Part shown: positions 11,393 to 20,537 of the stretch, piece by piece
Layout of the letters: every line of letters starts with the position of its first letter
Numbering within the stretch: the stretch's first letter is position 1
Origin: Coniochaeta sp. PMI_546
Lineage: Eukaryota > Ascomycota > Sordariomycetes > Coniochaetales > Coniochaetaceae
NCBI GenBank assembly: GCA_021432605.1
Contig: MU271143.1
Location: forward strand, 1,807,277 to 1,871,276
Length of the DNA stretch: 64,000 bases
Reading direction: 5' to 3'
Notes under the pieces: model-generated
What the model was told of the DNA's origin: nothing
Database searches by the model: none
Seen by the model: only the letters and a program-made list of their open reading frames with translations
Made by a program: the position numbers and the translations under genes

Positions 11393-12103
11393 TTACTTCT
11401 TCGAGCTCCCAAATCCCGTGAACCCAAGCGCAGCCATCATGTCTTCCTCGTCATGCTCGCCCTCAACCCGCACATCATCTCCATACTCTGTCTTGATCTT
11501 CAGCTCTTTCTCCTTCTCGGCCCTCTTCCGCTCTTCCAACTCTTTCCTCTTCCTCCTCCTCTCTTCTCTCTCCTTCTCCTCCTCCTCCCTCCGTACCTCC
11601 AACCGCTCCTTCAGACTGACGACCTCCTCCTTCTTCTTCGCCTGCATCCTCTCCCACAGAGTATCAATCCTCTGCCTGACTTCCTCGGCAGTCGCCTTCC
11701 TCACACTCCCCGTATGTCCGGTCGCGCGCTGATGCTGCATGCTATTCGTATGCTCGACAAACTGCTTGTTATCCTTGAACGTCAAGTCGCATGCCTCGCA
11801 GTAGAATCCAGCCCCCCTGCCCTTCTTCCCAACACCAGACCCCGCAGGCACGAGCGTGCTGGTACCGACCAGCTTGCTGAAGTCTTGCGTCGCATTGCGC
11901 GCTACCGTCTCCGTCTCGTCGCCCGTAAGGGGTTTGTAGTACTTTTTGCCCGCGATCTTGGCCTCGTACCGCGCCTTGCGCTCTTCCTTCTCATCTTCCT
12001 CGCGCTTGGCTGCCTTGGCAGCGTATTCTTCCAGGTCGTACTTCTTGCGGAAGTCTGTGTCGCCTGCCGGTTTCCCGTAGGCGGAGCCTTTGTTGCTGGA
12101 CAT
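11393..12103 (-). CDS. SNU23: U4/U6.U5 snRNP zinc-finger protein Snu23
   Basis: Intronless, 236 aa, with a firm ATG at 12103. It has the Snu23/ZMAT2 architecture. The basic N-terminal part contains DTDFRKKYDLEEYAAKA and the KKYYKPLTGDE stretch that contacts the spliceosome. A matrin-type C2H2 finger follows (FYCEACDLTFKDNKQFVEHTNSMQHQ; Cys102, Cys105, His118, His124). A long Lys/Glu-rich coiled helix (about 150-205) and an acidic end with MMAALGFTGFGSSKK close it; this C-terminal phrase is typical of the family. It is part of the tri-snRNP and acts in spliceosome activation in the nucleus. It is divergent from the GCP4 gene, with 729 bp between the two starts. Confidence 0.95.
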   Translation of the reverse strand: MSSNKGSAYGKPAGDTDFRKKYDLEEYAAKAAKREEDEKEERKARYEAKIAGKKYYKPLTGDETETVARNATQDFSKLVGTSTLVPAGSGVGKKGRGAGFYCEACDLTFKDNKQFVEHTNSMQHQRATGHTGSVRKATAEEVRQRIDTLWERMQAKKKEEVVSLKERLEVRREEEEKEREERRRKRKELEERKRAEKEKELKIKTEYGDDVRVEGEHDEEDMMAALGFTGFGSSKK

Positions 12104-12832
12104 TTTGAATCGTGGTTCTTTTCGGGAATCCGGACGATCGGTCTGCTATTTGATTGATGACGTTGTTCAGCCTGATACGAGTGAATGAGTGGAACTGGCC
12201 TGGGGGTTATGCGTGGTGAGCAACAGATGTTGCAGCTCTGGACGGCGGTAGCAAGGTGAAGTCATGCTCTGAGAATTCTCTATGCCAACCCTAACCCTTG
12301 AAATCAAAGCACCTGGGCGTCTTAAGTGGCAGCTGAAATTTGACGCGTCAAGTGTCACGGCGCGTCAAACCCCCACTACACTTCTCGACAAGTAGGATTG
12401 ATCGGGAAGAAGAAGGAGCTATTTGTACATCACTTCATACATACTTCGATGAGGTTCTCTTTATACCTTATGAGCGTTGGCAAAGCCAAAATGAGATCAT
12501 ATTCTGTAAGCTAGCTGCCTCGAGTTTGTTCGGAACACATCCGGCTCTTATGCCATTCGGTTCATCTGCAAGGCCTTCAGTGTCGACTTTCCACGCTCGA
12601 ATGCATCATTTGATCTCTATTTGACCACATCCTGTCGCTGCGTGGCAAAACTGGATCAGATGTGCTGTCGATTTGAGCTGTTAGGAACACTCATTCTGCT
12701 CATCCAACATATCCGACGAAGGCAAACCGAACGCCCTGAGCCAGAATCTCCGGATGAAGCAGTCCGGCCACTTACACCTCCCTCCCCGTACACGCAGCCC
12801 GCAAAACCTACTGTAACAACGACGGTGGCAGC
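12104..12832. promoter_or_regulatory. Divergent promoter region Snu23 / GCP4
   Basis: Lies between two divergent starts. No other gene is supported; an open minus-strand frame over the GCP4 start is a shadow. Individual binding sites could not be assigned. Confidence 0.5.
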
Positions 12833-15223
12833 ATGCTCCACGAAATCCTCCTCTCCCTCTCGGGACACCCCTCCCCTCTTCTTCGAGAAGCAGCAGCAGC
12901 AGCAGCCAACCCCCACGATACCCACGGTCCCGTCACCTCAGCAACAAAGGCGCTCACGCCGCCCGAACGCGCTCTCCTGACCTCCCTCGCCCACATCAGT
13001 GATCTGCACATCAGACTGCTGAGCACAACTTCGCAGATCAGTGCCTCTCATCGGTCAACCATATGCCGCGCCGTTGCCACTGCCATCGACACCGTGCATC
13101 TGGCCGCTTTCCGGCGCAAAGTCTTAGATGTTGAAGATTCTATTCTACGACGGGACGCGGCGCTCGTTGGCGCGTATAACGTAGTGCCACTCACAGCCGT
13201 CGTAGCGGAATTTACACCATGGACGAGAAGACTAGAGTGGCTGTGGAGAATTGTGCAAACCATGCAAGATGGTCAAGCCGGTGCTGGACCGGGTCTAATC
13301 GATCGGTTGAGGAGAGAGCTGCAGACAGGATACGTCGATATCGAAGAGACGTCGAGGAGTCTTGTGCGAGTGGCTGAGGTCGCTTGGCTGAAGCAGGTCT
13401 CGGCGTGGATTCTGTATGGACAATTGCCAACATTTGGAGCGGATGACTTCTTTGTGCAGAGGTCTCATGACGGAGAGGAGGACTATATATGTGACCCTGC
13501 CCTACTGCCATCTTTTGTCACACCATCAACTGCCGCATCCATGCTGTTTATCGGACGGTCCATTAACCGCATACGCTCTAGGAGCTTGGGCAGCTCACAG
13601 CTGCAAGGGGCTGGACACCTCTCATCGCAGCTGAAGGAGCTGTCGAATCTCACTTACCCCTTGGATGCGGGCACTTTCTCGGCAACTATCACAAACATAA
13701 GATGGTTCCTGTCCAGAACTACACTTCAGAAACTGCTACCATTTTCTAAAGTCATGGAAATATTGCAGCTACTAAGGGATTTCTTCTTGCTTGGGCGTGG
13801 CGAGTTTGCCATGGCCTTAATCCAGCAAGCGGATGAAAAGATCCGCAGCCGCTGGCGTAGGGCAGAAAACTTGGCATACGAAAAGCGAGACGGCCTCGCG
13901 ACAGTCGTTTTGAAGGAAGGCGAGGTATCCGCCGTGCTAGCTAGGACCTGGGCGGCTCTGGGATCCATGCTGGGGCAGCACGCCGAAGAAGACGAAGGCG
14001 TGGAGCTTGCACGAGATCTACTCCGGCTCACGCTGAGCAAATCATCCAAGAGTTCTACCCCAACACTACCCGTGACTGGTGCTGCAGAGGGAACCCTGAC
14101 CTCCATCGCCTCGACACCTTTCCGCAACCTTTTGTTCTCAGTAGCTGTTATAATGACGCTTCAGATACCGCCTCCGCTAGACCTCTTCATAGGCCAGTCC
14201 GATATGCAAACATACACAGCAATCAATTCATACCTCATGTCTATCCGCAGAGCTCACATCCGACTCACGGACCTCTGGAAAATAACCTCCCTCCGGCGAC
14301 ACCATCCACCTCCTCCGGCGCCACCACACGGTACCACTCGCGCAGGACGCGAGAAGACCAGGCTGCTGAGGGGTCGGCAAATTGCACGAGAAAACTCCCT
14401 GCGGAGCACATGGGCTACCTGCAGTGCCACGATCTTCTTCCTTGCCGAAACCGAAGCCTACCTCCAGGCCGAGGTCGTTGCTGGACTATGGGACGGGTTC
14501 CAGAGGTGGCTCACAACGGGGAGCAACGACGAGCCACAACAACAGCGCCTTAACAAGAACATCTCCGCGAGTCAACCAGCCGAAGGCGATGCCCTCGTCG
14601 ACAACCCGGAGGATGAGGATATGTGGCTCGAAGTGGCTAGCCCTGCCTCCAAGAGCAAAGAGCCTAACTCCCCTAGCACCTCGCCACTTTCGACCACCAT
14701 ACAGCAGACTCAAGACCCGCAATCACTCGCTCAGGCCCATAGGACGTATCTCCGCCACCTCGTTCACCGTTTGCTCCTCTCCCATCAATCGTTCACCGAC
14801 GCTCTGTACGAGCTCCTCGTGCACGTCGACCGGCTGGTGGCTCTCGTGGCCCGTCTGCAAGCCGTCTGGACAGCAGCCGACCTCGAGACAGACGTTGGCG
14901 TCGTGGATGCCTTTGTTGACCACGAGCGGGAGGAGCGTGATGTCGTTCGCGAGATTAGCGATGTTGAGCGGCGGGTGAAGGACGGGGTCGAGGGCTGTGT
15001 TGGTGTCTTGCGGGGCTTGGAAGGCGACTGGGGGGCTGGAGGGCTGGAGGGTGAGAGCGGTCGGGATGAGGATTCTGGTGGGGAGGAAATGAGGTTAAGG
15101 GAAGAGGGTCAGTATGTCCCGCGGAGGGTGGGAGGTGTGGACAGGTTGCTGATGAAGCTTGACTTTGGGAGCTGGTTTGACGGCGGAGGGAAAAATCCGC
15201 GTGGTCTTGACGACGACTTGTAG
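12833..15223 (+). CDS. GCP4: Gamma-tubulin complex component GCP4
   Basis: Single open frame of 796 aa with a firm ATG. The N terminus (MLHEILLSLSGHPSPLL) matches the start typical of GCP4, and the body follows the Spc97/Spc98 (GCP) layout. An N-terminal helical domain (EFTPWTRRLEWLWRIVQTM, then a segment ending with WILYGQLP and DFFVQ) leads to the CSAT-like middle (TTLQKLLPFSKVMEILQLLRDFFLLGRGEFA). The C-terminal gamma-tubulin-binding domain includes LTDLWKITSLRRHH, a conserved TWATCSATIFFLAETEAYLQAEV stretch and HRTYLRHLVHRLLLSHQSF. It acts in microtubule-nucleating complexes at spindle pole bodies. The last ~60 residues are Gly/Glu-rich and poorly conserved. Between ~600 and 650 is a Ser/Pro-rich insert. 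No introns are needed. Confidence 0.93.
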   Translation: MLHEILLSLSGHPSPLLREAAAAAANPHDTHGPVTSATKALTPPERALLTSLAHISDLHIRLLSTTSQISASHRSTICRAVATAIDTVHLAAFRRKVLDVEDSILRRDAALVGAYNVVPLTAVVAEFTPWTRRLEWLWRIVQTMQDGQAGAGPGLIDRLRRELQTGYVDIEETSRSLVRVAEVAWLKQVSAWILYGQLPTFGADDFFVQRSHDGEEDYICDPALLPSFVTPSTAASMLFIGRSINRIRSRSLGSSQLQGAGHLSSQLKELSNLTYPLDAGTFSATITNIRWFLSRTTLQKLLPFSKVMEILQLLRDFFLLGRGEFAMALIQQADEKIRSRWRRAENLAYEKRDGLATVVLKEGEVSAVLARTWAALGSMLGQHAEEDEGVELARDLLRLTLSKSSKSSTPTLPVTGAAEGTLTSIASTPFRNLLFSVAVIMTLQIPPPLDLFIGQSDMQTYTAINSYLMSIRRAHIRLTDLWKITSLRRHHPPPPAPPHGTTRAGREKTRLLRGRQIARENSLRSTWATCSATIFFLAETEAYLQAEVVAGLWDGFQRWLTTGSNDEPQQQRLNKNISASQPAEGDALVDNPEDEDMWLEVASPASKSKEPNSPSTSPLSTTIQQTQDPQSLAQAHRTYLRHLVHRLLLSHQSFTDALYELLVHVDRLVALVARLQAVWTAADLETDVGVVDAFVDHEREERDVVREISDVERRVKDGVEGCVGVLRGLEGDWGAGGLEGESGRDEDSGGEEMRLREEGQYVPRRVGGVDRLLMKLDFGSWFDGGGKNPRGLDDDL

Positions 15224-15401
15224 TAAGTCAGTTTCCCGATGAATGGTTCTGATCGGTTTTGCTATGATGGCATTAGCCTGGCGTGAAGATGGTATATATC
15301 GGGCACTTGGCGGCTATGAACACGGCGCCAAGAACAAGTGGTGTACGGCTCCAAGCCCAACAAGCGCGCCCGAACCCTCCGCAGCCACCTGCAACTTGTA
15401 G

Positions 15402-16640
15402 ATGGTCCTGCAACGCGGACAGCGATACGATCCCATCGAGGTTCAGCTTTGTGCTATATCTGCAGACTCGGTCCCAGAATACGATGCCTTGTCCTATGTC
15501 TCTGGCGATCCCGACATGACAGTTCCGATAGCCTGCAATGGTCTTCCATCATCGAATATCACTGTCAATTTCCACGTTGCGCTGATTCAGGTCAGATCAC
15601 CACACACGCCACGGGTGCTGTGGCACATGCCCTATGCATCAACCAGAAGGACAAGCAGGAGCGGGGCCAACAAGTCACCATGATGGGCAGCATTTACTTG
15701 AGAGCTCGACTTGACGAGCGTACATGTGTGCTCCAAGAGGTCGGGCTGTCACGGAATCCTCGCGTCATCTGCGACGATGCTGATTTCAGCTACCACGACC
15801 TGATAGATGCGGTGAAATGTCTTACGCTCTATGATTCGGAACTCGCTGCTCGGATGGGCATTCTCAGCCTTATCGTCCATACTCTGTGGAAGGACGGATC
15901 AGAGAGCTAGGCGAGTGGACGGGTTTTTGAACAGTGTTCTTTGGTTGATCTTCTGGACCGTGGCGCTCTCCTCGCCTGTCAGGATCTGCGAGATCACATC
16001 TACACCTTTCTAGGGCACCCTCTGGCTGTAGTCGCTGTCAAGGGGGAACGTGAGGTCATCCCCGACTACCAGAAGGACTTCAACCAAATATACTTGAAGG
16101 CAACTATATTCCTCCTCACATAAACGGGAATCAGGACGCTGTGCTCGGCCGAGCATAATGGGACGACTCCCACTGACTTTAGGACTCCTTCGTGGGTGGT
16201 GCGCTGGAACGTTGGATACAATTTGGACAACATACATTTACATCTATCCGCCCTATATGCAGTTGTGGGCGCCGTTCTGTCGCACAGGTGATACTCCATG
16301 GCATGCCTTGCAAGTACTGGGAATAAGTTTTCATGCCGTCAAGGAGATGTACCAGATGGAACAGCGCGCAAGCACCTTCGAGATTATCTTCACAAGCCAA
16401 GTCACGGGGCGAGCAGGAACACTCTAGGATCTGCTCTCTTACTTAACGAGGCCAGACATTCCTTATGCTTACTCTGAGCCCCGAGCACTGGTCCTTGCGC
16501 ATAGGCTCTGTATAGAAAAGGTAGTGGAACAGGACCTATCGAATTTTGCAGACGCATGGAACATCTTTAGAAACTGGCATCGACCAGGCCTGCCGTCAGA
16601 AGTGTTGCGCAGCCTAAAGAACATGGCCCTGGTCGAGAAG
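15402..16640 (+). pseudogene. Decayed HET-domain (heterokaryon incompatibility) gene
   Basis: Translations in the plus strand show successive pieces of a HET-domain protein: the opening motif (EYDALSYVSGDPDMTVPIACNG), the ALCINQKDKQERG motif, and C-terminal parts with RDHIYTFLGHPL and PDYQKDFNQIYLKAT. The pieces lie in the right order but in different frames, so the gene is broken in several places and is a fossil. HET proteins mediate non-self recognition and cell death after hyphal fusion. The spread of breaks over the whole length suggests it is not very recent. The right boundary is approximate. Confidence 0.75.
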
Positions 16641-16949
16641 TTCTAGCACATGATGATGGGTGGTTGTCAGTGAAGGGCCCTGGTCCTGACGCAGAAGAAT
16701 CGCTACGGCCTCGCGTCGCATTGTTCAAGTCCAGGAGACTGTCTGCTGTGCTTTTGATGGAGGTCCTGTTCATGATATGAATATACAGATGAAAGAAAAC
16801 CATAGATTCAGTGGGGAGGCTTATCTTCATGGCGTTATGCAGGGCGAGGCAGTCGTAATGTTGGAGCGAGGAGAGGCTGAGGAGCGAGTCACCGGCATGT
16901 TTTGAGTAACTATTGTATCTACCCTGAAAAAACACCAGATCACGGTTCC
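16641..16949. other. Short gap, no gene seen
   Basis: Sequence between the HET relic and the end of the acetyltransferase gene. The minus-strand frame here has no recognisable domain. Confidence 0.4.
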
Positions 16950-17663
16950 TCAAGTAGCCTTGACAGGAACCACCTTTTCTTTACCAACAACCTTATGGCT
17001 GTTCGGAAAGTACTTATACCCTTGCAAGGCAATATCGACGTCAGGGTTTCTAAGATCAGGCTCTATCCACGTCAGAAAGTGCTGAAACCCGCTCTTTTGG
17101 AGGACCTTTTGACTAGCAACGTTATCCGCGGTGGTGAACGCGATCACTGACTCTACCAACAGTGTGTCTCCCCCATGCTCAGAAAAGGTGCTCTTCGGAT
17201 GAACGTCAACCTGCTCCTCCGTTCGGGGCAGAGCGTACCACATGTCCAGCCATGTGCGGAGAAACTCGGTCGCCAGCCCCTGACCCCAGAACTCCCTGCG
17301 AAGCATGTAGCCTATTTCCGGCCAGCCGAACATAGAGCTGAGGCTGTGGCAGCCGCCAAGACCGATCACCTCGTCCGTTTCCTTCAGACAGATGGCGAAT
17401 TCGTATGTCTTCTCGTCGTTTGGTGGCAGATAGTGGGCAAGCTTTGAGCGTGTTTCCCCTACATCTTTGTCGATTCGACCCTGTGGAGTATTTGCCATGA
17501 CTTCGGGCTGTGTGCGCAACACATGCAGGGCTTGGACATCTTCAACACCAAGAGCCCGGATGACCAAGCGTTCTGTTGTGAAAGCAGGCCGGCTCGAGTT
17601 CAGGGGCAGTGGACGGGTGGGTAGGGTTGTCTGGATCGATACCCATTCTGCCTTCGATGTCAT
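16950..17663 (-). CDS. GNAT acetyltransferase, RimJ/RimL type
   Basis: Intronless, 237 aa, ATG at 17663. It has the Acetyltransf_3 pattern. The N-terminal TTERLVIRALGVEDVQAL is the usual strand-helix opening. YEFAICLKETDEVIGLGGC is the central beta hairpin, and PEIGYMLRREFWGQGLATEFL carries the acetyl-CoA-binding turn (GQGLA, residues 127-131). VIAFTTADNVASQKVLQKSGFQ is the C-terminal helix and bulge typical of the family. It probably acetylates a small molecule or protein amino group in the cytosol; the substrate is unknown. A ~25-residue insert rich in Glu, His and Ser sits between the CoA helix and the last strand pair. The C-terminal tail is basic. Confidence 0.88.
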   Translation of the reverse strand: MTSKAEWVSIQTTLPTRPLPLNSSRPAFTTERLVIRALGVEDVQALHVLRTQPEVMANTPQGRIDKDVGETRSKLAHYLPPNDEKTYEFAICLKETDEVIGLGGCHSLSSMFGWPEIGYMLRREFWGQGLATEFLRTWLDMWYALPRTEEQVDVHPKSTFSEHGGDTLLVESVIAFTTADNVASQKVLQKSGFQHFLTWIEPDLRNPDVDIALQGYKYFPNSHKVVGKEKVVPVKAT

Positions 17664-17911
17664 GGTTGCCTATTCGGTCCCAACACCTGAGATGGAAAAA
17701 TATTGCTATTCTGTTGTAAGCTTGAGTGATTTTGAATTACAATTTGTCTAGAACTATATGCTCATCCAGTTTCGACCAGCTTATTCACCACCTCTGTCAA
17801 TGACATGTTCCAGCTTTTCCCCAAAGACAAAGGAATAATAAGCTCGGTGCATCTACAAGCCGCCTCACTCTCGAAAGCAAAGACAGGAAGATGCCCGCGG
17901 AAAGCATAGAG

Positions 17912-17927
17912 AAAAAAAACCAAAAAA
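17912..17927 (-). terminator. Likely Pol III termination T-runs for tRNA-Lys
   Basis: On the minus strand a run of six T (17927-17922) and then eight T (17919-17912) follow the tRNA 3' end by about 48 nt. No T4 run lies nearer, so the primary transcript should carry an unusually long trailer. Confidence 0.55.
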
Positions 17928-17975
17928 GGGCAAAAGAAGAAATGCACCTTTTTGAGAGGTGGCATCGGGAATTGA

Positions 17976-18047
17976 GCCCGATGCGGGGGTCGAACCCGCA
18001 ACCTTGAGATTAAGAGTCTCACGCTCTACCGATTGAGCTAACCGGGC
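17976..18047 (-). tRNA. tRNA-Lys(CTT)
   Basis: A 72-nt cloverleaf on the minus strand without an intron. The 7-bp acceptor stem (GCCCGGT with ATCGGGC, one G-T pair), a D arm with the A-box motif TAGCTCAATCGGT, an anticodon loop CTCTTAA giving anticodon CTT, and a T arm with GGTTCGACC all fit. CCA is not encoded, as expected for a eukaryote. Candidate Pol III stops on the minus strand are T-runs further downstream (17927-17922 and 17919-17912). Confidence 0.96.
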
Positions 18048-18822
18048 TGCAGAGCTATTAAGCGGGAGTGCTTGTTGGACAACGGATCCGCTATCTGCTG
18101 TTATAGACGTTACCTGAGCGTCGAACATAGCTCGACACATATCTCGAGACCGGAGCTGCTATGCAGACCGAGATTCCGGTTCTGAAACGGATAACCAGAC
18201 AATTAGACAACATATGAGACTATACTAGTATATCTTTATCCAGTTGCTCACACATACCTTCTAGGTATATCTCTAGGTCACTATTCTACGACACGGAAAA
18301 TGTAGGTTAGGGAAATAGAACTTGTCAGCCTACAGGTGTCACAGGCTTGACGGTCCGGTGAGACACAGCCCTCTTGCGAGATGGTTTTATCCCTTTCCGT
18401 TAACGCTTTATGTCCGCTTTCGTGTCGTCTCAACTTTGACAATCTTTGGCAACCTATTCAAGCAGTTTACCACATCTCGAACCATCAAAGCTCGTCTCCA
18501 ATCAGTAGTCCCCTCGAAATACCACTTTAGGTGAACTGACGGTACCTTCACTTGGATTGAGCTCGGAGTAGGTTGATCAGCCGCCAACCAGCTGTAAGGC
18601 AGAAATCCGCAAAGTGGTCCCGTCATATCGTCATCGGTGATTCCCTTACGAGAGACAACCCCTACCACGAGTGGCTCTGTCGTCATCGCTCCGTCTTCAC
18701 GGTCACGTCCCACCCCGAACTTGCACAACGCCAACGAGGACCCTTCGAGGATCGTCCTCCTAGCGTTTTTTTGTTTATCAACTGTCTTTTATTCTAGCCC
18801 TGTGTCTCAAACCTCTTTCACA
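18048..18822. other. Intergenic between tRNA-Lys and Mpv17-like gene
   Basis: No supported gene. Overlapping frames on both strands between 18400 and 18800 lack motifs. The right part is probably the leader of the Mpv17-like gene. Confidence 0.5.
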
Positions 18823-19913
18823 ATGACCTGGGACCTCAACAGACGACGCTGGGTTCGTGCGATCAACAGTAAATTCATCTACGACCGTATTGTACGTGCG
18901 GACTTTCCGTCAAAGTTCTCACCAACGCCACCCTTCTTGCAGTGGACCAGTCTCATCTACAACATCTGTACAGGCAAGGGCTAACTAACCTCTTCGTCTC
19001 GCCTAGCCTCTCCTCCACACCATCATCCTCTTCATCGAGATGGCTCTCATCGCACGGTTATCAAGCCGCTTCAATGCCTACTACGAGGAGCGACCTAGTA
19101 TGCCCCCCATACAAATCATCACCCATATCAATGACATTCCGATATGCTAATGACCCGTACTCGCAGTCCTCACGATGATGGTGACCAACGCCGTCCTCGG
19201 AGGCGTCGCTGATACAGTCGCCCAGTCAATAACTGCCATCCGCGAACGGGCCCTGCGGAAGAGCGCCGGCACGCCGCTAAGCCCCAGGCAGGACCCCATC
19301 GCCATCGAGATCCACGAACTCGACCGCAAGAACCCCTTCAACGACCGCGAGCTCATCCCGGAATCCAAACTGCTACCGCCGCCCTTCGACTTCGAGCGGC
19401 TGACGCGGTTCATGGCCTACGGCTTCTGCATGGCGCCGGTCCAGTTCCGGTGGTTCAAGTTTCTCGAGAAGACCTTCCCCATCACCAAGACGGCCGCCTT
19501 CCTGCCGGCCATGAAGCGGGTTGTCTTCGACCAGCTCATCTTCGCGCCGTTTGGTCTGGGCGTCTTCTTCACGGCCATGACTGTGGCCGAGGGCGGTGGC
19601 CGGAGGGCTGTCGAAACGAAGTTGCGCGATATGTATGTGCCGACGCTCAAGGCGAACTTTATGCTGTGGCCGGCTGTACAGGTCATCAACTTTCGGTTGA
19701 TGCCGGTGCAGTTCCAACTTGTAAGTCACTCTGATTTGCTTATCTCCGCTGCCGGGATGTATGGTTCTCAGTTACTGATACTTCTTCCTTGTACAGCCCT
19801 TTGTTTCGACTGTTGGTATCGCTTGGACCGCCTACCTTTCTCTTACGAACGCTGCGGAGGATGCCCAGCAGGCGAAGGCTGCGGCGATGTCCCCACAGAT
19901 TCGGCTGGAGTAG
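18823..19913 (+). CDS. Mpv17/PMP22-family membrane protein
   Basis: Model with four exons: 18823-18891, 19007-19097, 19167-19720, 19797-19913 (276 aa). The last two introns are clear (GTATGC...CGCAG; GTAAGT...GTACAG) and preserve frame. The family core is present: an AYYEERPILTMMVTNAVLGGVADTVAQ opening across intron 2, FDFERLTRFMAYGFCMAPVQFRWFKFLEK, the QLIFAPFG motif, and LKANFMLWPAVQVINFRLMPVQFQL followed across intron 3 by PFVSTVGIAWTAYLSL. About four TM segments are expected. Homologues sit in the mitochondrial inner membrane or in peroxisomes. A ~55-residue charged insert between TM1 and TM2 (RKSAGTPLSP region) is typical of fungal forms. The first exon is less sure: it joins in frame through a GTACGT donor and a CTAAC/CCTAG acceptor, but translation could begin at the ATG at 19040 (242 aa). 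Confidence 0.85.
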
Positions 19914-20537
19914 AAGTTGTAACCGCTTCTTAACTACGAACATCCAGCCTGGCGTTGTCATTGATGTTCGGCGCTTGAGTGTATAACATGCTGTGCCTGG
20001 TATATGTCGTTCACCGGCTTCTGGACAGGGTTATTTGAAATTACTGGCCGTGACCTGCTGAATGCACTGCGGATGGGCACACTGATTGTAGATTATTGCA
20101 TGGCGTTTGGAGTAGGGGGATTGGACGCTGGTATACATACACATAGAACTGGAGCCTGGAACATACTTATATGCCGTTTCCTTATGGTCAGTAATCAACT
20201 TCGTTGCAGGGTAACTCTTTGGACAAGACATTCCTTCTGTACTCGATATGGATCGTGCGTAGTGGCTGATGGCAAGGTATGTTTCAGATATCTGAAGTAG
20301 GTTACTTCGCAGAACGCCCCTGAGAAAGACTACCTCCGCCGTACCCCAAACAAACTAAATGCCTAGAGAGATGGCTCTTGTTGTGTGATATTGTGCGATG
20401 GCCTACATTGACCTTTCAAGTCGTTACATCGTCTACAATTCTAAAGCCCCATGTCGCTCGACCCTCTACTTGATAAACTGGTATAATCCCAGACCAAAAG
20501 AAACGCACTTATAAGCCTGCGGCAAACCCGATAAACT
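19914..20537. other. Convergent intergenic region
   Basis: Holds the 3' regions of the Mpv17-like and spartin-like genes. No gene seen. Confidence 0.5.
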
